This document shows positions 33,892-42,157 of a stretch of DNA of 64,000 nt, piece by piece. The notes below the pieces were generated by a model. That model was given only the letters and a program-made list of their open reading frames with translations. It ran no database searches and had not been told where the DNA came from. Origin of the DNA: Spirulina sp034932185 (GTDB taxonomy: Bacteria > Cyanobacteriota > Cyanobacteriia > Cyanobacteriales > Spirulinaceae); contig NZ_JAYGHW010000096.1 in the NCBI RefSeq assembly GCF_034932185.1, positions 3,873 to 67,872 on the forward strand. Reading direction: 5' to 3'. The translations under genes and the position numbers were made by a program. Position 1 is the first letter of the stretch; each line of letters starts with the position of its first letter.

Positions 33892-34707
33892 TTAAGCCTT
33901 CAGGCGACTATGAACGAGAACGAGAGTTTCCGCGATTTGGCTGAGACGTTGCTCTAAATTGTGCTTTTTTTTCAGGAGTTGGCGGAGTTTTTGATAGCGA
34001 GCAATGGCCATACTCACACTGGCGACCTGTTGGGGGGGGCAAGCCTTCGACCAAATGCGGCCTTCGCGATCGCGGCCGCAGAGGCGATAACCGGGGCGGG
34101 GAAATTCATAGCTGACGTTATTGCCATAGTTGGCTTCAATTTGGGCCCGGGCGCTGGGGGGCAAGGTTTTACTGGGGTCTGGATCTTGGCATTCCAACCA
34201 ACCATCCACCATCGGCCCTTCAAGGTAGAGGTTTTGGATCTGCATGAGAATTTGTTTTAGCTCCCGTTGCCAGCCGACGATCACCGCTTCAATTTCCCGC
34301 AGCAGGTTGGTGGCCAGGGCGGGATTGACCTGGCGGTGGTTTTGGCTGAGGGGGCCAGCGGGAACGTGGGTAATTTGAGAAGCTTGGGGATTGGCGGGGG
34401 GTGGGGGTGGGGTTTGGGGAGTCCGGGGCCGGAGGTCAAAGGATGGGGAACTGGGGGTGGAGCGTGGGGGGGGATTGGTTTTGGCCCAATGGGGCGGCGG
34501 CGCATTATTGGGGGCAGACCGCGAACGCATTGAAGGGAGGCCCGTAGTTGGGGGTGGGGGCGCAATGGGCCGGGGCGGGGCGGTTGGGTTGGAGCGTACC
34601 CCTAGGGGCGGGAGTCCCCGACTGTCATCCGTAGGGGGAGGTGGGGGGGGGCGTTTCCCGACGAGGTGTTGTAGGGCGGTTTCAATCCGTTGGAGTTGGG
34701 GTTTCAT
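33892..34707 (-). CDS. Proline-rich cytosolic protein of unknown function
   Basis: The 271-residue product starts at ATG 34707, five bases after an AAAGGA Shine-Dalgarno (the upstream GTG is too close to that site to be the start). Residues about 20-120 are Pro/Ser-rich and low complexity (PPPPPPTDD …, TPQTPPPPPANPQ), and residues about 125-271 are folded-looking: REIEAVIVGWQRELKQIL, DGWLECQ, EFPRPGYRLCGRDREGR and a helical end with LKKKHNLEQRLSQI. I do not recognise a named domain, but the C-terminal part looks like a conserved cyanobacterial family. No signal peptide. Role unknown. Confidence 0.68.
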   Translation of the reverse strand: MKPQLQRIETALQHLVGKRPPPPPPTDDSRGLPPLGVRSNPTAPPRPIAPPPPTTGLPSMRSRSAPNNAPPPHWAKTNPPPRSTPSSPSFDLRPRTPQTPPPPPANPQASQITHVPAGPLSQNHRQVNPALATNLLREIEAVIVGWQRELKQILMQIQNLYLEGPMVDGWLECQDPDPSKTLPPSARAQIEANYGNNVSYEFPRPGYRLCGRDREGRIWSKACPPQQVASVSMAIARYQKLRQLLKKKHNLEQRLSQIAETLVLVHSRLKA

Positions 34708-34823
34708 GCGTTCCTTTCCCACCGAGTCAGCGTTAGGGCGATCGCGCAGCTTAAACTAGGGCTACAGATCTGCCATCACAATTGTAGGGTTTTCCCCATT
34801 ATTCTTCATTTTTTAAATTCCTG

Positions 34824-35393
34824 ATGTCTGGTTGCATTTTAATTACGGGGCCCGCCAGTTCCGGTAAGAGCGAATGGGCTGAGGCCACCGCTGCCGCTAT
34901 GGGTCAACCCGTCACCTATGTGGCGACGGCGATCGCCCTCCCCGATGACCCCGAATGGCAGGCCAAAATTGCCCGTCACCAAAAACGCCGTCCCGAAGCT
35001 TGGCAAACGGCGATCATTCCTGAAGCGTTACCGGCCTTTGTGGCCAGTCAACAGGGGGAGGAGCGGTGTTTTTTGATTGATTCCCTGGGAACTTGGGTGG
35101 CTAATGGTTTGGAACTCGCGGATCAGGCTTGGGAACAGGAGGCGATCGCCCTGATCACCGCCATCACCCCCCATCAGGGAACGTTAATTTTTGTCGCGGA
35201 GGAGGTGGGGTGGGGTGTCGTGCCGGCCTATCCCTTGGGGCGCAAGTTCCGCGATCGCCTCGGGCAATTGGTGCGGCAACTCAGTCCCCATTGTGACGCG
35301 GTGTATCTCGTAACGGGGGGTTATGCGCTGAATTTGACCCAATGGGGGATTCCCCTCAACCCAGCCACTACAAAAAAACCGATCCAGCATTGA
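34824..35393 (+). CDS. cobU: Adenosylcobinamide kinase / adenosylcobinamide-phosphate guanylyltransferase
   Basis: CobU phosphorylates adenosylcobinamide and adds GMP in the nucleotide-loop assembly of cobalamin or pseudocobalamin. The 189 residues hold the P-loop ITGPASSGKSEWAE near the N-terminus, the guanylylation-site region ARHQKRRPEAWQT (the His after IARH), FLIDSLGTWVANGL and the conserved VAEEVGWGVVPAYPLGRKFRD. Length is normal. No other cobalamin gene is near. It is convergent with rplU and separated from it by a palindromic repeat copy that may terminate both. Confidence 0.92.
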   Translation: MSGCILITGPASSGKSEWAEATAAAMGQPVTYVATAIALPDDPEWQAKIARHQKRRPEAWQTAIIPEALPAFVASQQGEERCFLIDSLGTWVANGLELADQAWEQEAIALITAITPHQGTLIFVAEEVGWGVVPAYPLGRKFRDRLGQLVRQLSPHCDAVYLVTGGYALNLTQWGIPLNPATTKKPIQH

Positions 35394-35422
35394 ACTGAAT
35401 CGATCCCTTCTCAATCCTAGTC

Positions 35423-35444
35423 GGGGCGAAAAAGTTTTCGCCCC
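35423..35444. terminator. Dispersed palindrome between convergent cobU and rplU
   Basis: GGGGCGAAAAA/GTTTTCGCCCC gives a 22-bp hairpin (one central mismatch) between two convergent genes, where a bidirectional terminator is expected. It belongs to the same repeat family as the copies at 11266, 25229 and 45076. Confidence 0.6.
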
Positions 35445-35496
35445 CACGCCCATCAACGTTAAAACCGGATTCTCGATCAGTTGACAGAAGCAGCGC

Positions 35497-35889
35497 TTAA
35501 ACTTCCGCCGGTTCCGCTTCGACGACTTCAACGGGGGCAACCGTAGCCATTTCTGCCGCCGCAAGGGTTTCGCCATTGAGGGAAATGGAGTTCACTAACA
35601 GCCGGGTAATTTCTTGACGATGACCGCGTTTTTTGCGGGTTTTCTTTTTGGGGCGCATTTTGTAAACGATCACCTTTTTGCCGCGATAGTGGCGCAGAAT
35701 CGTCGCTTCGATGGTCGCCCCCGTCACCAAGGGCTGACCCACATGGATTTCCCCCTCATGGTTAATCAGCAGGACTTGCTCAAGGGTGAGGTCTTCGCCT
35801 TCGTCGTTGTGGAGGAGTTCGATATCGTAGTACCGGCCGGGTTCAACCCGCAGTTGTTTGCCGCCGGTGGCGATAATGGCATAGGTCAT
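35497..35889 (-). CDS. rplU: 50S ribosomal protein L21
   Basis: L21 binds 23S rRNA in the large ribosomal subunit. The 130-residue product has the family start YAIIATGGKQLRVEPGRYYD, and the basic VYKMRPKKKTRKKRGHRQE tract that contacts RNA. It has a C-terminal extension of about 25 acidic/alanine-rich residues (AAAEMATVAPVEVVEAEPAEV is the region 109-129) beyond the ordinary end near residue 103. The gene for L27 (rpmA), which usually follows rplU, is not here: the next gene is convergent cobU. Confidence 0.95.
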   Translation of the reverse strand: MTYAIIATGGKQLRVEPGRYYDIELLHNDEGEDLTLEQVLLINHEGEIHVGQPLVTGATIEATILRHYRGKKVIVYKMRPKKKTRKKRGHRQEITRLLVNSISLNGETLAAAEMATVAPVEVVEAEPAEV

Positions 35890-36127
35890 GGGAAATTATC
35901 CTGAATAAGGGGCCGTACAGGTCGCGTGCGATCGCGTTTCGGGGGGTAAACCTGATCCGAGCATTGTGTTAAACACGCAGTTTCCCATTGTACAGAGAGG
36001 TTTGCTTGGCTGTAAAGGGGGGCATGGCTAAAAGAGGGTTCATACTTCCGAGCGGGCTGAAGTCCGCAACGACAAACTAGGGCGGGACAAAGGATGATAG
36101 GGACATAACCCTAGAGCGGTCTAGGCT

Positions 36128-36874
36128 ATGATAGCAAAGGCAGTTTCCCCAGGGGCTATGAGCAATTCAGAGAATGACGGTGTGAACTGGGTCGATTTAG
36201 ATTCAGACCCCCCGACGCAGCGGCCCGACCCACCGATTCAGACCTCCTTACCGCCCCAGACTCCGCTAGTCATGGTGGAAACAGCGTTTTTAGCCAGTGC
36301 AGCGAGTTTAATTTGGTTAATTAACTATTACTTTCCCCTCGGCCCCTTGCTGCGGCTGTTTTTTCCCATCCCCATTGCCTTGATTTATTTGCGACGGGGC
36401 CAGCGGGCGGCTTGGATGGGGGCGTTGGTGTCGGGGTTGTTATTGTCGATTTTAATGGGGCCGACGCGGAGCATTTTGTATGTAATTCCCTACGGATTGA
36501 TGGGGGTACAGTTGGGCTTTGTGTGGCGGCGGGGGGGGAGTTGGTATCTGTCAATGTTTTTGGGAACGGTTTTAGGCACAGTGGGGTTTTTATTCCGCTT
36601 TTGGTTGCTGTCGATTCTGATTGGGGAAAATTTGTGGTTGTATGTAATCAACCAAGTCACCACCTGGGCCAACTGGATTGTGATGCGGTTGGGGCTGTTG
36701 ACACAGCCAGAGCGGTTTTGGATTGAAATGGGGGCGATCGCCCTCCTGGTGTTGAACAGTGCGATTTACCTATTCACCGTCCATCTCGTCGCCTTATTAA
36801 TGGGCGATCGCCTCAAAACCCCCATCCCCCGGCCACCGCAATGGGTGCAGGTTTTGTTTGAATACGATTATTGA
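36128..36874 (+). CDS. DUF2232 family integral membrane protein
   Basis: The 248-residue product has a soluble, proline-rich N-terminal 45 residues and then about six membrane helices (FLASAASLIWLINYYF, FFPIPIALIYLRRG, LVSGLLLSILMGPTR, YLSMFLGTVLGTVGFLF, and two more). The PIPIALIYLRRG and GPTRSILYVIPYGLMG motifs match DUF2232 proteins, polytopic proteins related to the transporter-like YybS family. An in-frame ATG at 36158 is an alternative start. It lies about 100 bp upstream of the lytic transglycosylase gene on the same strand. Function is unknown. Confidence 0.8.
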   Translation: MIAKAVSPGAMSNSENDGVNWVDLDSDPPTQRPDPPIQTSLPPQTPLVMVETAFLASAASLIWLINYYFPLGPLLRLFFPIPIALIYLRRGQRAAWMGALVSGLLLSILMGPTRSILYVIPYGLMGVQLGFVWRRGGSWYLSMFLGTVLGTVGFLFRFWLLSILIGENLWLYVINQVTTWANWIVMRLGLLTQPERFWIEMGAIALLVLNSAIYLFTVHLVALLMGDRLKTPIPRPPQWVQVLFEYDY

Positions 36875-36978
36875 AGAAAGAGGAGAGAGACAAGAGGAAA
36901 GCTCACTTCCCACTTCCTACTTCACTCCCCCACCACTAGGCTATTATGGCTACAATCATCGCGGGCAAGGACTAATTT

Positions 36979-39171
36979 ATGGGCAAGAGTCACACATGGC
37001 AAACATTCCTCACCATTGGTTCTGGGATGGTTTTAGGGGTTGCTGTGGTGGGAGGGAGTTTGATCTGGGCGCAACAACAGGGTTGGCTTCCGGGGATCTC
37101 TTTACCTCAATGGTCTTTTTCCCTGGGGTTTCGTAGCCACAAGCGGCCGCTGGATGACCAATCCACCGTTTTACCCTTGGCGGTACAGCCCCCGGAACAG
37201 CGACGGGAGGAATTGGAGGCGATCGCCTCCCAATCCCAAGCCAGTTTTGACCGTCACCGCGCCCGCTATCTCCTCGCCATGGATCTGTTGGCGGATTTAG
37301 AAGGGGGGCCGGCGCTGCGGTGGTTAGAGGGATTAGAGCAGGAGTATCCCGCCCTCGCACCGATGATTTTACTGAAACAGGCCCGGGGCTACGAACTCAC
37401 CAACAGCCCCGACCGGATGGCGGAAACCCTGAAAACCTTGATGCAAAACTATCCAGAATCCGCCGTGATTGGCGAGGCACTGGTGCAATTGGGAGCCACA
37501 AATCCCCAATATTGGCAAGATGCATTAGTGGCCCAACCCCACCATCCAGCGGTGCATGAGATGGTGCATGAACGGATCCGAGCCGAAGGGCAGCAACTCC
37601 CCTGGATTTTATTTCTGGTGCGCTATGACAGCCCCAACCCTGTTACCACAGCCTTGATGGATCAGATCGTGATTGAGGCAGCGGAACAGCTTACCCCAGC
37701 AGATTGGGAGGCAGTGGGCGATCGCTATTGGGAAGAAGGCAGTTATAGCAAAGCCGCCAGCGCCTACCGCCGCAGTCCCCCCTCCGCCCAAACCCTCTAC
37801 CGCATTGCCCGAGGGCAAGACCTCAGCGGTCAAAGCAATGAAGCACGGCTCAGTTATCAAAACCTGGCCAATCGTTTCCCCAACGATACCCAAACCGGGC
37901 AGGGGTTGCTCCATCTTGCTCGCCTCTCTTCCCCCCAAGATGCCATCCCCCACCTCAACCAAATCATTGAAAAATTTCCCGACCATGCCCCCGAAGCCCT
38001 AGACCGCAAAGCCGATCACCTCGAAACCCTAAGGCGGGGAAATGCCGCCAGCCAAACCCGCCAGGATCTCCTGGATCAATATCCCAACGCCGAAATTACG
38101 CTCAATTACCGCTGGGCCCAGGCCCAAAAGCAAGCGGAAGCCGGTAATTATGCCAGTGCTTGGAAATGGGCCTACCCCATCGCCATCAACAATCCCAACA
38201 GTACCCTCGCCCCCAAAGCGGCGTTTTGGGTGGGGAAATGGGCAAGCCGTTTAGGGCGAGAGGAGGATGCTCGCACTGCCTATGAGTTTGTCTTGAAGCA
38301 AAACCCTGAATCTTACTATGCTTGGCGGGCAGCGGCGATCCTCGGTTGGAATGTCGGGACATTTACGACGGTGCGGCAATTCGCGCCAACGGCGACATTA
38401 CCAACAGTGCGCCCCCAGCCTCCCGCCGGATCAGAACTGTTTCAAGAACTTTATCAATTGGGTCAGGATCAGGATGCGGGTCAAATTTGGCAGGTGGAGC
38501 GTCGGCAGGGGGAAGAACTGACGGTGGAGCAACAGTTTACCGATGGCCTGTTGAAGGTGACGGCGGGGGATTATATTCGCGGCATTACCGATATTTGGAG
38601 TCTGCGGGAACGGGATCAACCCTTAGAGCGAGAAGCCTGGGCGGCATTGCGACAACAGCCCGCCTATTGGCAAACGCTGTTCCCCTTTCCCTATAGTCCC
38701 TTGGTGTTTAAATGGTCTCAGGAACGACAACTGAATTCGTTGCTGGTGATTGCCTTAATTCGTCAGGAATCACGGTTTCAACCGGCGATCCGGTCTTCGG
38801 CGGGGGCGTTGGGATTAATGCAGGTGATGCCAGAAACAGCCCAATGGATTGCCCAACAGACGGAGATTGGCGATTATCAGTTGGACAATCCCGAGGACAA
38901 TATTGAGCTAGGAACGTGGTTTTTAGACTATACCCACCGAGAATTTGATGGGAATTCGATGTTGGCGATCGCCAGTTACAATGCAGGGCCGGGCAATGTC
39001 AGCCAATGGAAACGCCGCTTCCCTACTGGTGATCCCGATGAGTTTGTGGAAAAAATTCCCTTTCCCGAAACGAAGGGGTATGTAGAAGCGGTATTTGGCA
39101 ATTATTGGAATTATTTACGGATTTATAACCCGGAGATTCGGGAGCAGATGGCGGAGTTGGCTGCACCCTGA
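36979..39171 (+). CDS. slt: Soluble lytic murein transglycosylase (Slt70-like)
   Basis: The enzyme cleaves peptidoglycan glycan strands to 1,6-anhydroMurNAc ends in the periplasm. The 730-residue product has an N-terminal membrane anchor (residues about 10-30), a long helical TPR-like solenoid (about 60-560; e.g. EEGSYSKAASAYRRSPPS and DARTAYEFVLKQNPESYYA), and a C-terminal SLT domain with the catalytic Glu in ALIRQESRFQPAIRS, followed by GALGLMQVMPETAQWIA and IASYNAGPGNVSQWKR. Domain order is that of Slt70. The solenoid is GC-rich and the frame is unbroken. Its 3' end is convergent with ctpA. Confidence 0.92.
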   Translation: MGKSHTWQTFLTIGSGMVLGVAVVGGSLIWAQQQGWLPGISLPQWSFSLGFRSHKRPLDDQSTVLPLAVQPPEQRREELEAIASQSQASFDRHRARYLLAMDLLADLEGGPALRWLEGLEQEYPALAPMILLKQARGYELTNSPDRMAETLKTLMQNYPESAVIGEALVQLGATNPQYWQDALVAQPHHPAVHEMVHERIRAEGQQLPWILFLVRYDSPNPVTTALMDQIVIEAAEQLTPADWEAVGDRYWEEGSYSKAASAYRRSPPSAQTLYRIARGQDLSGQSNEARLSYQNLANRFPNDTQTGQGLLHLARLSSPQDAIPHLNQIIEKFPDHAPEALDRKADHLETLRRGNAASQTRQDLLDQYPNAEITLNYRWAQAQKQAEAGNYASAWKWAYPIAINNPNSTLAPKAAFWVGKWASRLGREEDARTAYEFVLKQNPESYYAWRAAAILGWNVGTFTTVRQFAPTATLPTVRPQPPAGSELFQELYQLGQDQDAGQIWQVERRQGEELTVEQQFTDGLLKVTAGDYIRGITDIWSLRERDQPLEREAWAALRQQPAYWQTLFPFPYSPLVFKWSQERQLNSLLVIALIRQESRFQPAIRSSAGALGLMQVMPETAQWIAQQTEIGDYQLDNPEDNIELGTWFLDYTHREFDGNSMLAIASYNAGPGNVSQWKRRFPTGDPDEFVEKIPFPETKGYVEAVFGNYWNYLRIYNPEIREQMAELAAP

Positions 39172-39196
39172 GAGTAGGGGCCAGCGTCAGCATTTA

Positions 39197-39291
39197 AACC
39201 CCCTTGTTAAGGGGGGCGGCGCAGCCGGGGGGATCCTGGCGACTGGGGCGGAGCGGGATCCCCCCCTGCCCCCCTTAAAAAAGGGGGGGTT
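39197..39291. repeat. MITE-like imperfect inverted repeat
   Basis: About 95 bp with arms AACCCCCTTGTTAAGGGGGG (39197 on) and, inverted, CCCCCCTTAAAAAAGGGGGG near 39271-39290, joined by a GC-rich centre holding GGGGGGATCC and its partner. Such CCCCCTTAAAAAGGGGG palindromes are familiar non-autonomous elements in cyanobacteria, and a short relative is at 42141-42157. It lies between the convergent slt and ctpA genes. Confidence 0.65.
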
Positions 39292-39312
39292 CAAGAAACT
39301 AGATTGAAAGTA

Positions 39313-39358
39313 GGGGCGAAAAATTTTTGTGCCTCCGGCAGGCTGACGCCAACGCCCC
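39313..39358. repeat. Long form of the dispersed palindromic repeat (second copy)
   Basis: GGGGCGAAAAATTTTTGTGC … GCCTCCGGCAGGC … CGTTGG-type inner part … ACGCCCC. It is the reverse complement of the element at 24437-24484 apart from one base. It sits between the convergent slt and ctpA genes and could act as a terminator. Confidence 0.65.
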
Positions 39359-39394
39359 CACGCCGATGAATGCGATTGGGTTTTCGATGGGGCT

Positions 39395-40717
39395 TTAATA
39401 CCCGTTTAACGTGACGGGGGTCGGGAGGGCGGGGCGGTTGCGCCCGAGGTGTTGTTCTTGGAGGGCGGTGACGGCACGGAGGTATTGGGGATCGCGGTTT
39501 GTGCCTTGGAGGGAGGGGTTACTGCGCAGAAGGCGCTGTTGATCGCGGCTCAGTTCCACCTCGATGTTGGGGGCGATGCCGTTGCGGTTGATCGTGATGC
39601 CGCTGGGGGGGTAGTAGCGGGAAATGGTGACAGCCAGGCCGGAATTATCGGAGAGGTTATGCACCGATTGCACCGTGCCTTTGCCGTAGGTGCGGTTGCC
39701 GACGATCACCGCTCGGCCGTTATCCTTCAAAGCCCCCGCGAGGATTTCGCTGGCACTGGCGGAATAGCCATCCACCAAAACGACGAGGGGAAGCTCCGTG
39801 AGGGCGGTGCGGTTGGCGTTGTAGGCGCGATCGCCCCCCTGACGGTCAACGGTGCGGACGATCATCCCCGTTTCCATCCACATCCGGGCAATATCCACAC
39901 TGGCAAACAGCAGGCCGCCGGGATTACCCCGCAGATCCAAGACAAAGCCTTGAATATTTTGGGCTTCGAGGTTAGTAATTGCCTTTTTCATCTGCTCGGC
40001 GGCATGGGAGCTAAATTCATCTAAACGGAGATAGCCCACCCGCAGATCCCCCTCCTGCTGCACGTTGTAATGGAGGACAGGGACTTCAATATTGGCTCGG
40101 CGCAGGGTGACTTCAAAAATGCCGCTATCGGGGCGCACCAATTGGAGGCGGACGGTGGTGCCAGAATCCCCTCGCAGGAGATCCGAGGCTTCTTCCACGG
40201 TCATGAGCGAGGTGGGGCGGCTGTCAATGCGAAGGATGCGATCGCCCGCCTGAATTCCAGCTTGGGCAGCGGGGGAATTTTCCAAAGGCTGCACTACTTT
40301 CAATGAACTGGTTTGCTCATCGATGGCCAGTTGCACACCGACACCAGACAGTTCCCCAGAGGTTTGGGTGGTGAGTTCAGCATATTCGCGGGGATCGAGA
40401 AAACGGGTGTAGGGGTCGTTGAGTTGCTTGAGGGCATCGCGGATCGCGGTGTAGGCTTCGTTGCGGCTCGTATATTGGCGGCCCAAAAGCTCCTGACGGG
40501 TGGCCTGCCAACTGTTCATATCAAAATCGGTGCCAATGAATTCCTCATTGACGATCTGCCAAACTTCATCAACGATCGCTTTCGGACTATCCTCTAACGC
40601 CGCCTTAACAGCGGGGGTCATCCCGGGGGCCAGCATCGAAGCGGTGGCGAGGGTGGCGATGGCGCTGTTGAGCAGGAGGGAAGGCAACAAGGCAAAGGGG
40701 CGGGCAGATCGGTTCAT
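39395..40717 (-). CDS. ctpA: C-terminal processing protease (CtpA/CtpB family)
   Basis: A periplasmic/lumenal serine protease; in cyanobacteria CtpA trims the photosystem II D1 precursor, while its paralogues CtpB and CtpC have other roles. The 440-residue protein (ATG 40717) has an N-terminal signal (LLPSLLLNSAIATLATAS), a PDZ domain near residues 115-200 (GVGVQLAIDEQ, AQAGIQAGDRILRIDS), and an S41 catalytic domain with Ser in DGYSASASEILAGAL and Lys in NRTYGKGTVQS. Which of CtpA, CtpB or CtpC it is cannot be decided without a tree; the symbol is provisional. It is convergent with slt and followed upstream by the Nudix gene on the same strand. Confidence 0.85.
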   Translation of the reverse strand: MNRSARPFALLPSLLLNSAIATLATASMLAPGMTPAVKAALEDSPKAIVDEVWQIVNEEFIGTDFDMNSWQATRQELLGRQYTSRNEAYTAIRDALKQLNDPYTRFLDPREYAELTTQTSGELSGVGVQLAIDEQTSSLKVVQPLENSPAAQAGIQAGDRILRIDSRPTSLMTVEEASDLLRGDSGTTVRLQLVRPDSGIFEVTLRRANIEVPVLHYNVQQEGDLRVGYLRLDEFSSHAAEQMKKAITNLEAQNIQGFVLDLRGNPGGLLFASVDIARMWMETGMIVRTVDRQGGDRAYNANRTALTELPLVVLVDGYSASASEILAGALKDNGRAVIVGNRTYGKGTVQSVHNLSDNSGLAVTISRYYPPSGITINRNGIAPNIEVELSRDQQRLLRSNPSLQGTNRDPQYLRAVTALQEQHLGRNRPALPTPVTLNGY

Positions 40718-40935
40718 GGTCGCAACTTTAACGAGAAGGGGGGGGTAAGCAAAGCCATCACAGCGGGAGGTGCTCGTCCCTAGCATAGAAGGGTAAAGCA
40801 AAAAGCCGTTGCAAATCTGGCCAGTTTGAAGATTGTCTCGGGATTCAGATTTGGTAACAAGCACCGAGGAAGATCGGTGGGGAATGCTGGGCAGGTTACG
40901 AAGGCAGGCCAGACAGGCTGGATTGGTTTCAGTAT

Positions 40936-41385
40936 TCAGCCAAAATACGGACTTTCCATAAAATCTAACAAAATTTTACGGTGAAGGGCGCTGATGGGGC
41001 GAACTTCCTGGGCGATGGGGGAGTGGCGATCGCCCCTCACCACATCCTCAGGCGTAACCCAACCCAAATCCCACCCTTCCCGCAGGGTTAACTCCTCCAT
41101 CGCAACGGTAAGGATACAGGCGAAAACATGGCGCTGAACCCGCTGATCAGGATATTCGCCAAATTTAACGGGGGGTACTGTCAAGGTGTAGTTGATTTCT
41201 TCAAGGAGTTCACGATGGAGGGCTTGGCTGGGGGTTTCACCGGGTTCGAGGTGGCCACCAAAGAAGGCCCATTGACCCGGGGCGGCAATGTTGGGGATAT
41301 TATCCCGCAATTGCAGCAAAAATTGCTGGTTTTGGTGGAGGATGGCGATCGCCACTTCAGGTTTAGGCACTTCCGGTTGAGCCAT
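40936..41385 (-). CDS. Nudix hydrolase
   Basis: The 149-residue protein contains a complete Nudix box (GHLEPGETPSQALHRELLEE), which binds Mg2+ and hydrolyses a nucleoside diphosphate linked to another moiety. The N-terminus (VAIAILHQNQQFLLQLRDN) and C-terminus are short, so it is a single-domain housecleaning-type enzyme. Start ATG at 41385. The gene runs leftwards toward ctpA and is divergent from hisH across a 97-bp gap. Substrate unknown; many such enzymes cleave oxidised nucleotides or ADP-ribose. Confidence 0.9.
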   Translation of the reverse strand: MAQPEVPKPEVAIAILHQNQQFLLQLRDNIPNIAAPGQWAFFGGHLEPGETPSQALHRELLEEINYTLTVPPVKFGEYPDQRVQRHVFACILTVAMEELTLREGWDLGWVTPEDVVRGDRHSPIAQEVRPISALHRKILLDFMESPYFG

Positions 41386-41482
41386 GGTTCAGCGATTTAA
41401 AATAAAGGGTGCGGGGTTGAGCCAAGGATGGCGCAGTTCTAGCAAAAATCAAAAAATTTTGACATTTTAGGAGAATAAAAGC

Positions 41483-42103
41483 ATGGCGAAGATCGCGATG
41501 ATTGATTACGACATGGGCAATCTCCATTCTGCCGCTAAGGGACTAAGGTCGGCGGGGGCGACAGTGGAAATTACGCGGGATCCGACGGTGATAGCAGCGG
41601 CGGATGGGATTGTCTTGCCGGGGGTGGGGGCCTTTGATCCGGCGGTGCAGGCGTTGCGGGCCTGTGGATTGGAGGGGCCAATTCGGGGGGCGATCGCATC
41701 CGGCAAGCCCTTTTTAGGGATTTGTTTAGGGCTACATCTGTTGTTTGAGGGTTCTGAGGAAGGCCAGGAGTCAGGTTTGGGCATTCTGCCGGGTTGGGTG
41801 CGGCGGTTTCATTCGGAGCCGGGGTTAACGATTCCCCACATGGGTTGGAATCAGTTGGCGTTTGTCCAGCCGGAGCATTGGGCTTGGCAGGGGCTAGGAG
41901 ATTCTCCCTATGTGTATTTTGTTCATTCCTATTTTGTCGATCCGGTAGATGCAGGGGTGAGGGCAGCGATGGTGGGCCATGGTTCCCAGATGGTGACGGC
42001 GGCGATCGCCTCCAACAACATCACCGCTGTCCAGTTTCACCCGGAGAAATCTTCCCAGGCGGGGTTGCAGTTGTTGGCGAATTTCGTAAAACAGGTGGGC
42101 TAG
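41483..42103 (+). CDS. hisH: Imidazole glycerol phosphate synthase, glutaminase subunit
   Basis: HisH hydrolyses glutamine and passes ammonia to HisF in the fifth step of histidine synthesis. The 206-residue class I amidotransferase has the nucleophile Cys81 in GICLGLHLLFEG, the oxyanion-strand motif PGVGAFDPA and the His186/Glu188 pair in QFHPEKSSQAG. This is the housekeeping copy: GC-rich codons and HIP1 sites match the host genome, unlike the second HisH-like gene at 53853. A Shine-Dalgarno-like AGGAG lies eight bases before the ATG. HisF is elsewhere, as in other cyanobacteria. Convergent with the CapD-like gene. Confidence 0.94.
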   Translation: MAKIAMIDYDMGNLHSAAKGLRSAGATVEITRDPTVIAAADGIVLPGVGAFDPAVQALRACGLEGPIRGAIASGKPFLGICLGLHLLFEGSEEGQESGLGILPGWVRRFHSEPGLTIPHMGWNQLAFVQPEHWAWQGLGDSPYVYFVHSYFVDPVDAGVRAAMVGHGSQMVTAAIASNNITAVQFHPEKSSQAGLQLLANFVKQVG

Positions 42104-42140
42104 GGGGCGATCGCTAGCGGTTCAGATGATCCCCCTCAAT

Positions 42141-42157
42141 CCCCCTTAAAAAGGGGG
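42141..42157. repeat. Short palindrome at the CapD-like stop codon
   Basis: CCCCCTTAAAAAGGGGG overlaps the last codons and stop of the minus-strand epimerase gene and lies 38 bp past the hisH stop. It matches the arm of the MITE-like element at 39197 and can form a bidirectional terminator hairpin. Confidence 0.5.

Noticed and set aside
33781..36930. Short GGGAAGTGG-type heptamer runs (near 33785 and 36900)
   Set aside because: These match the degenerate heptamer stretches common in cyanobacterial intergenic DNA; too short to name as an element here.
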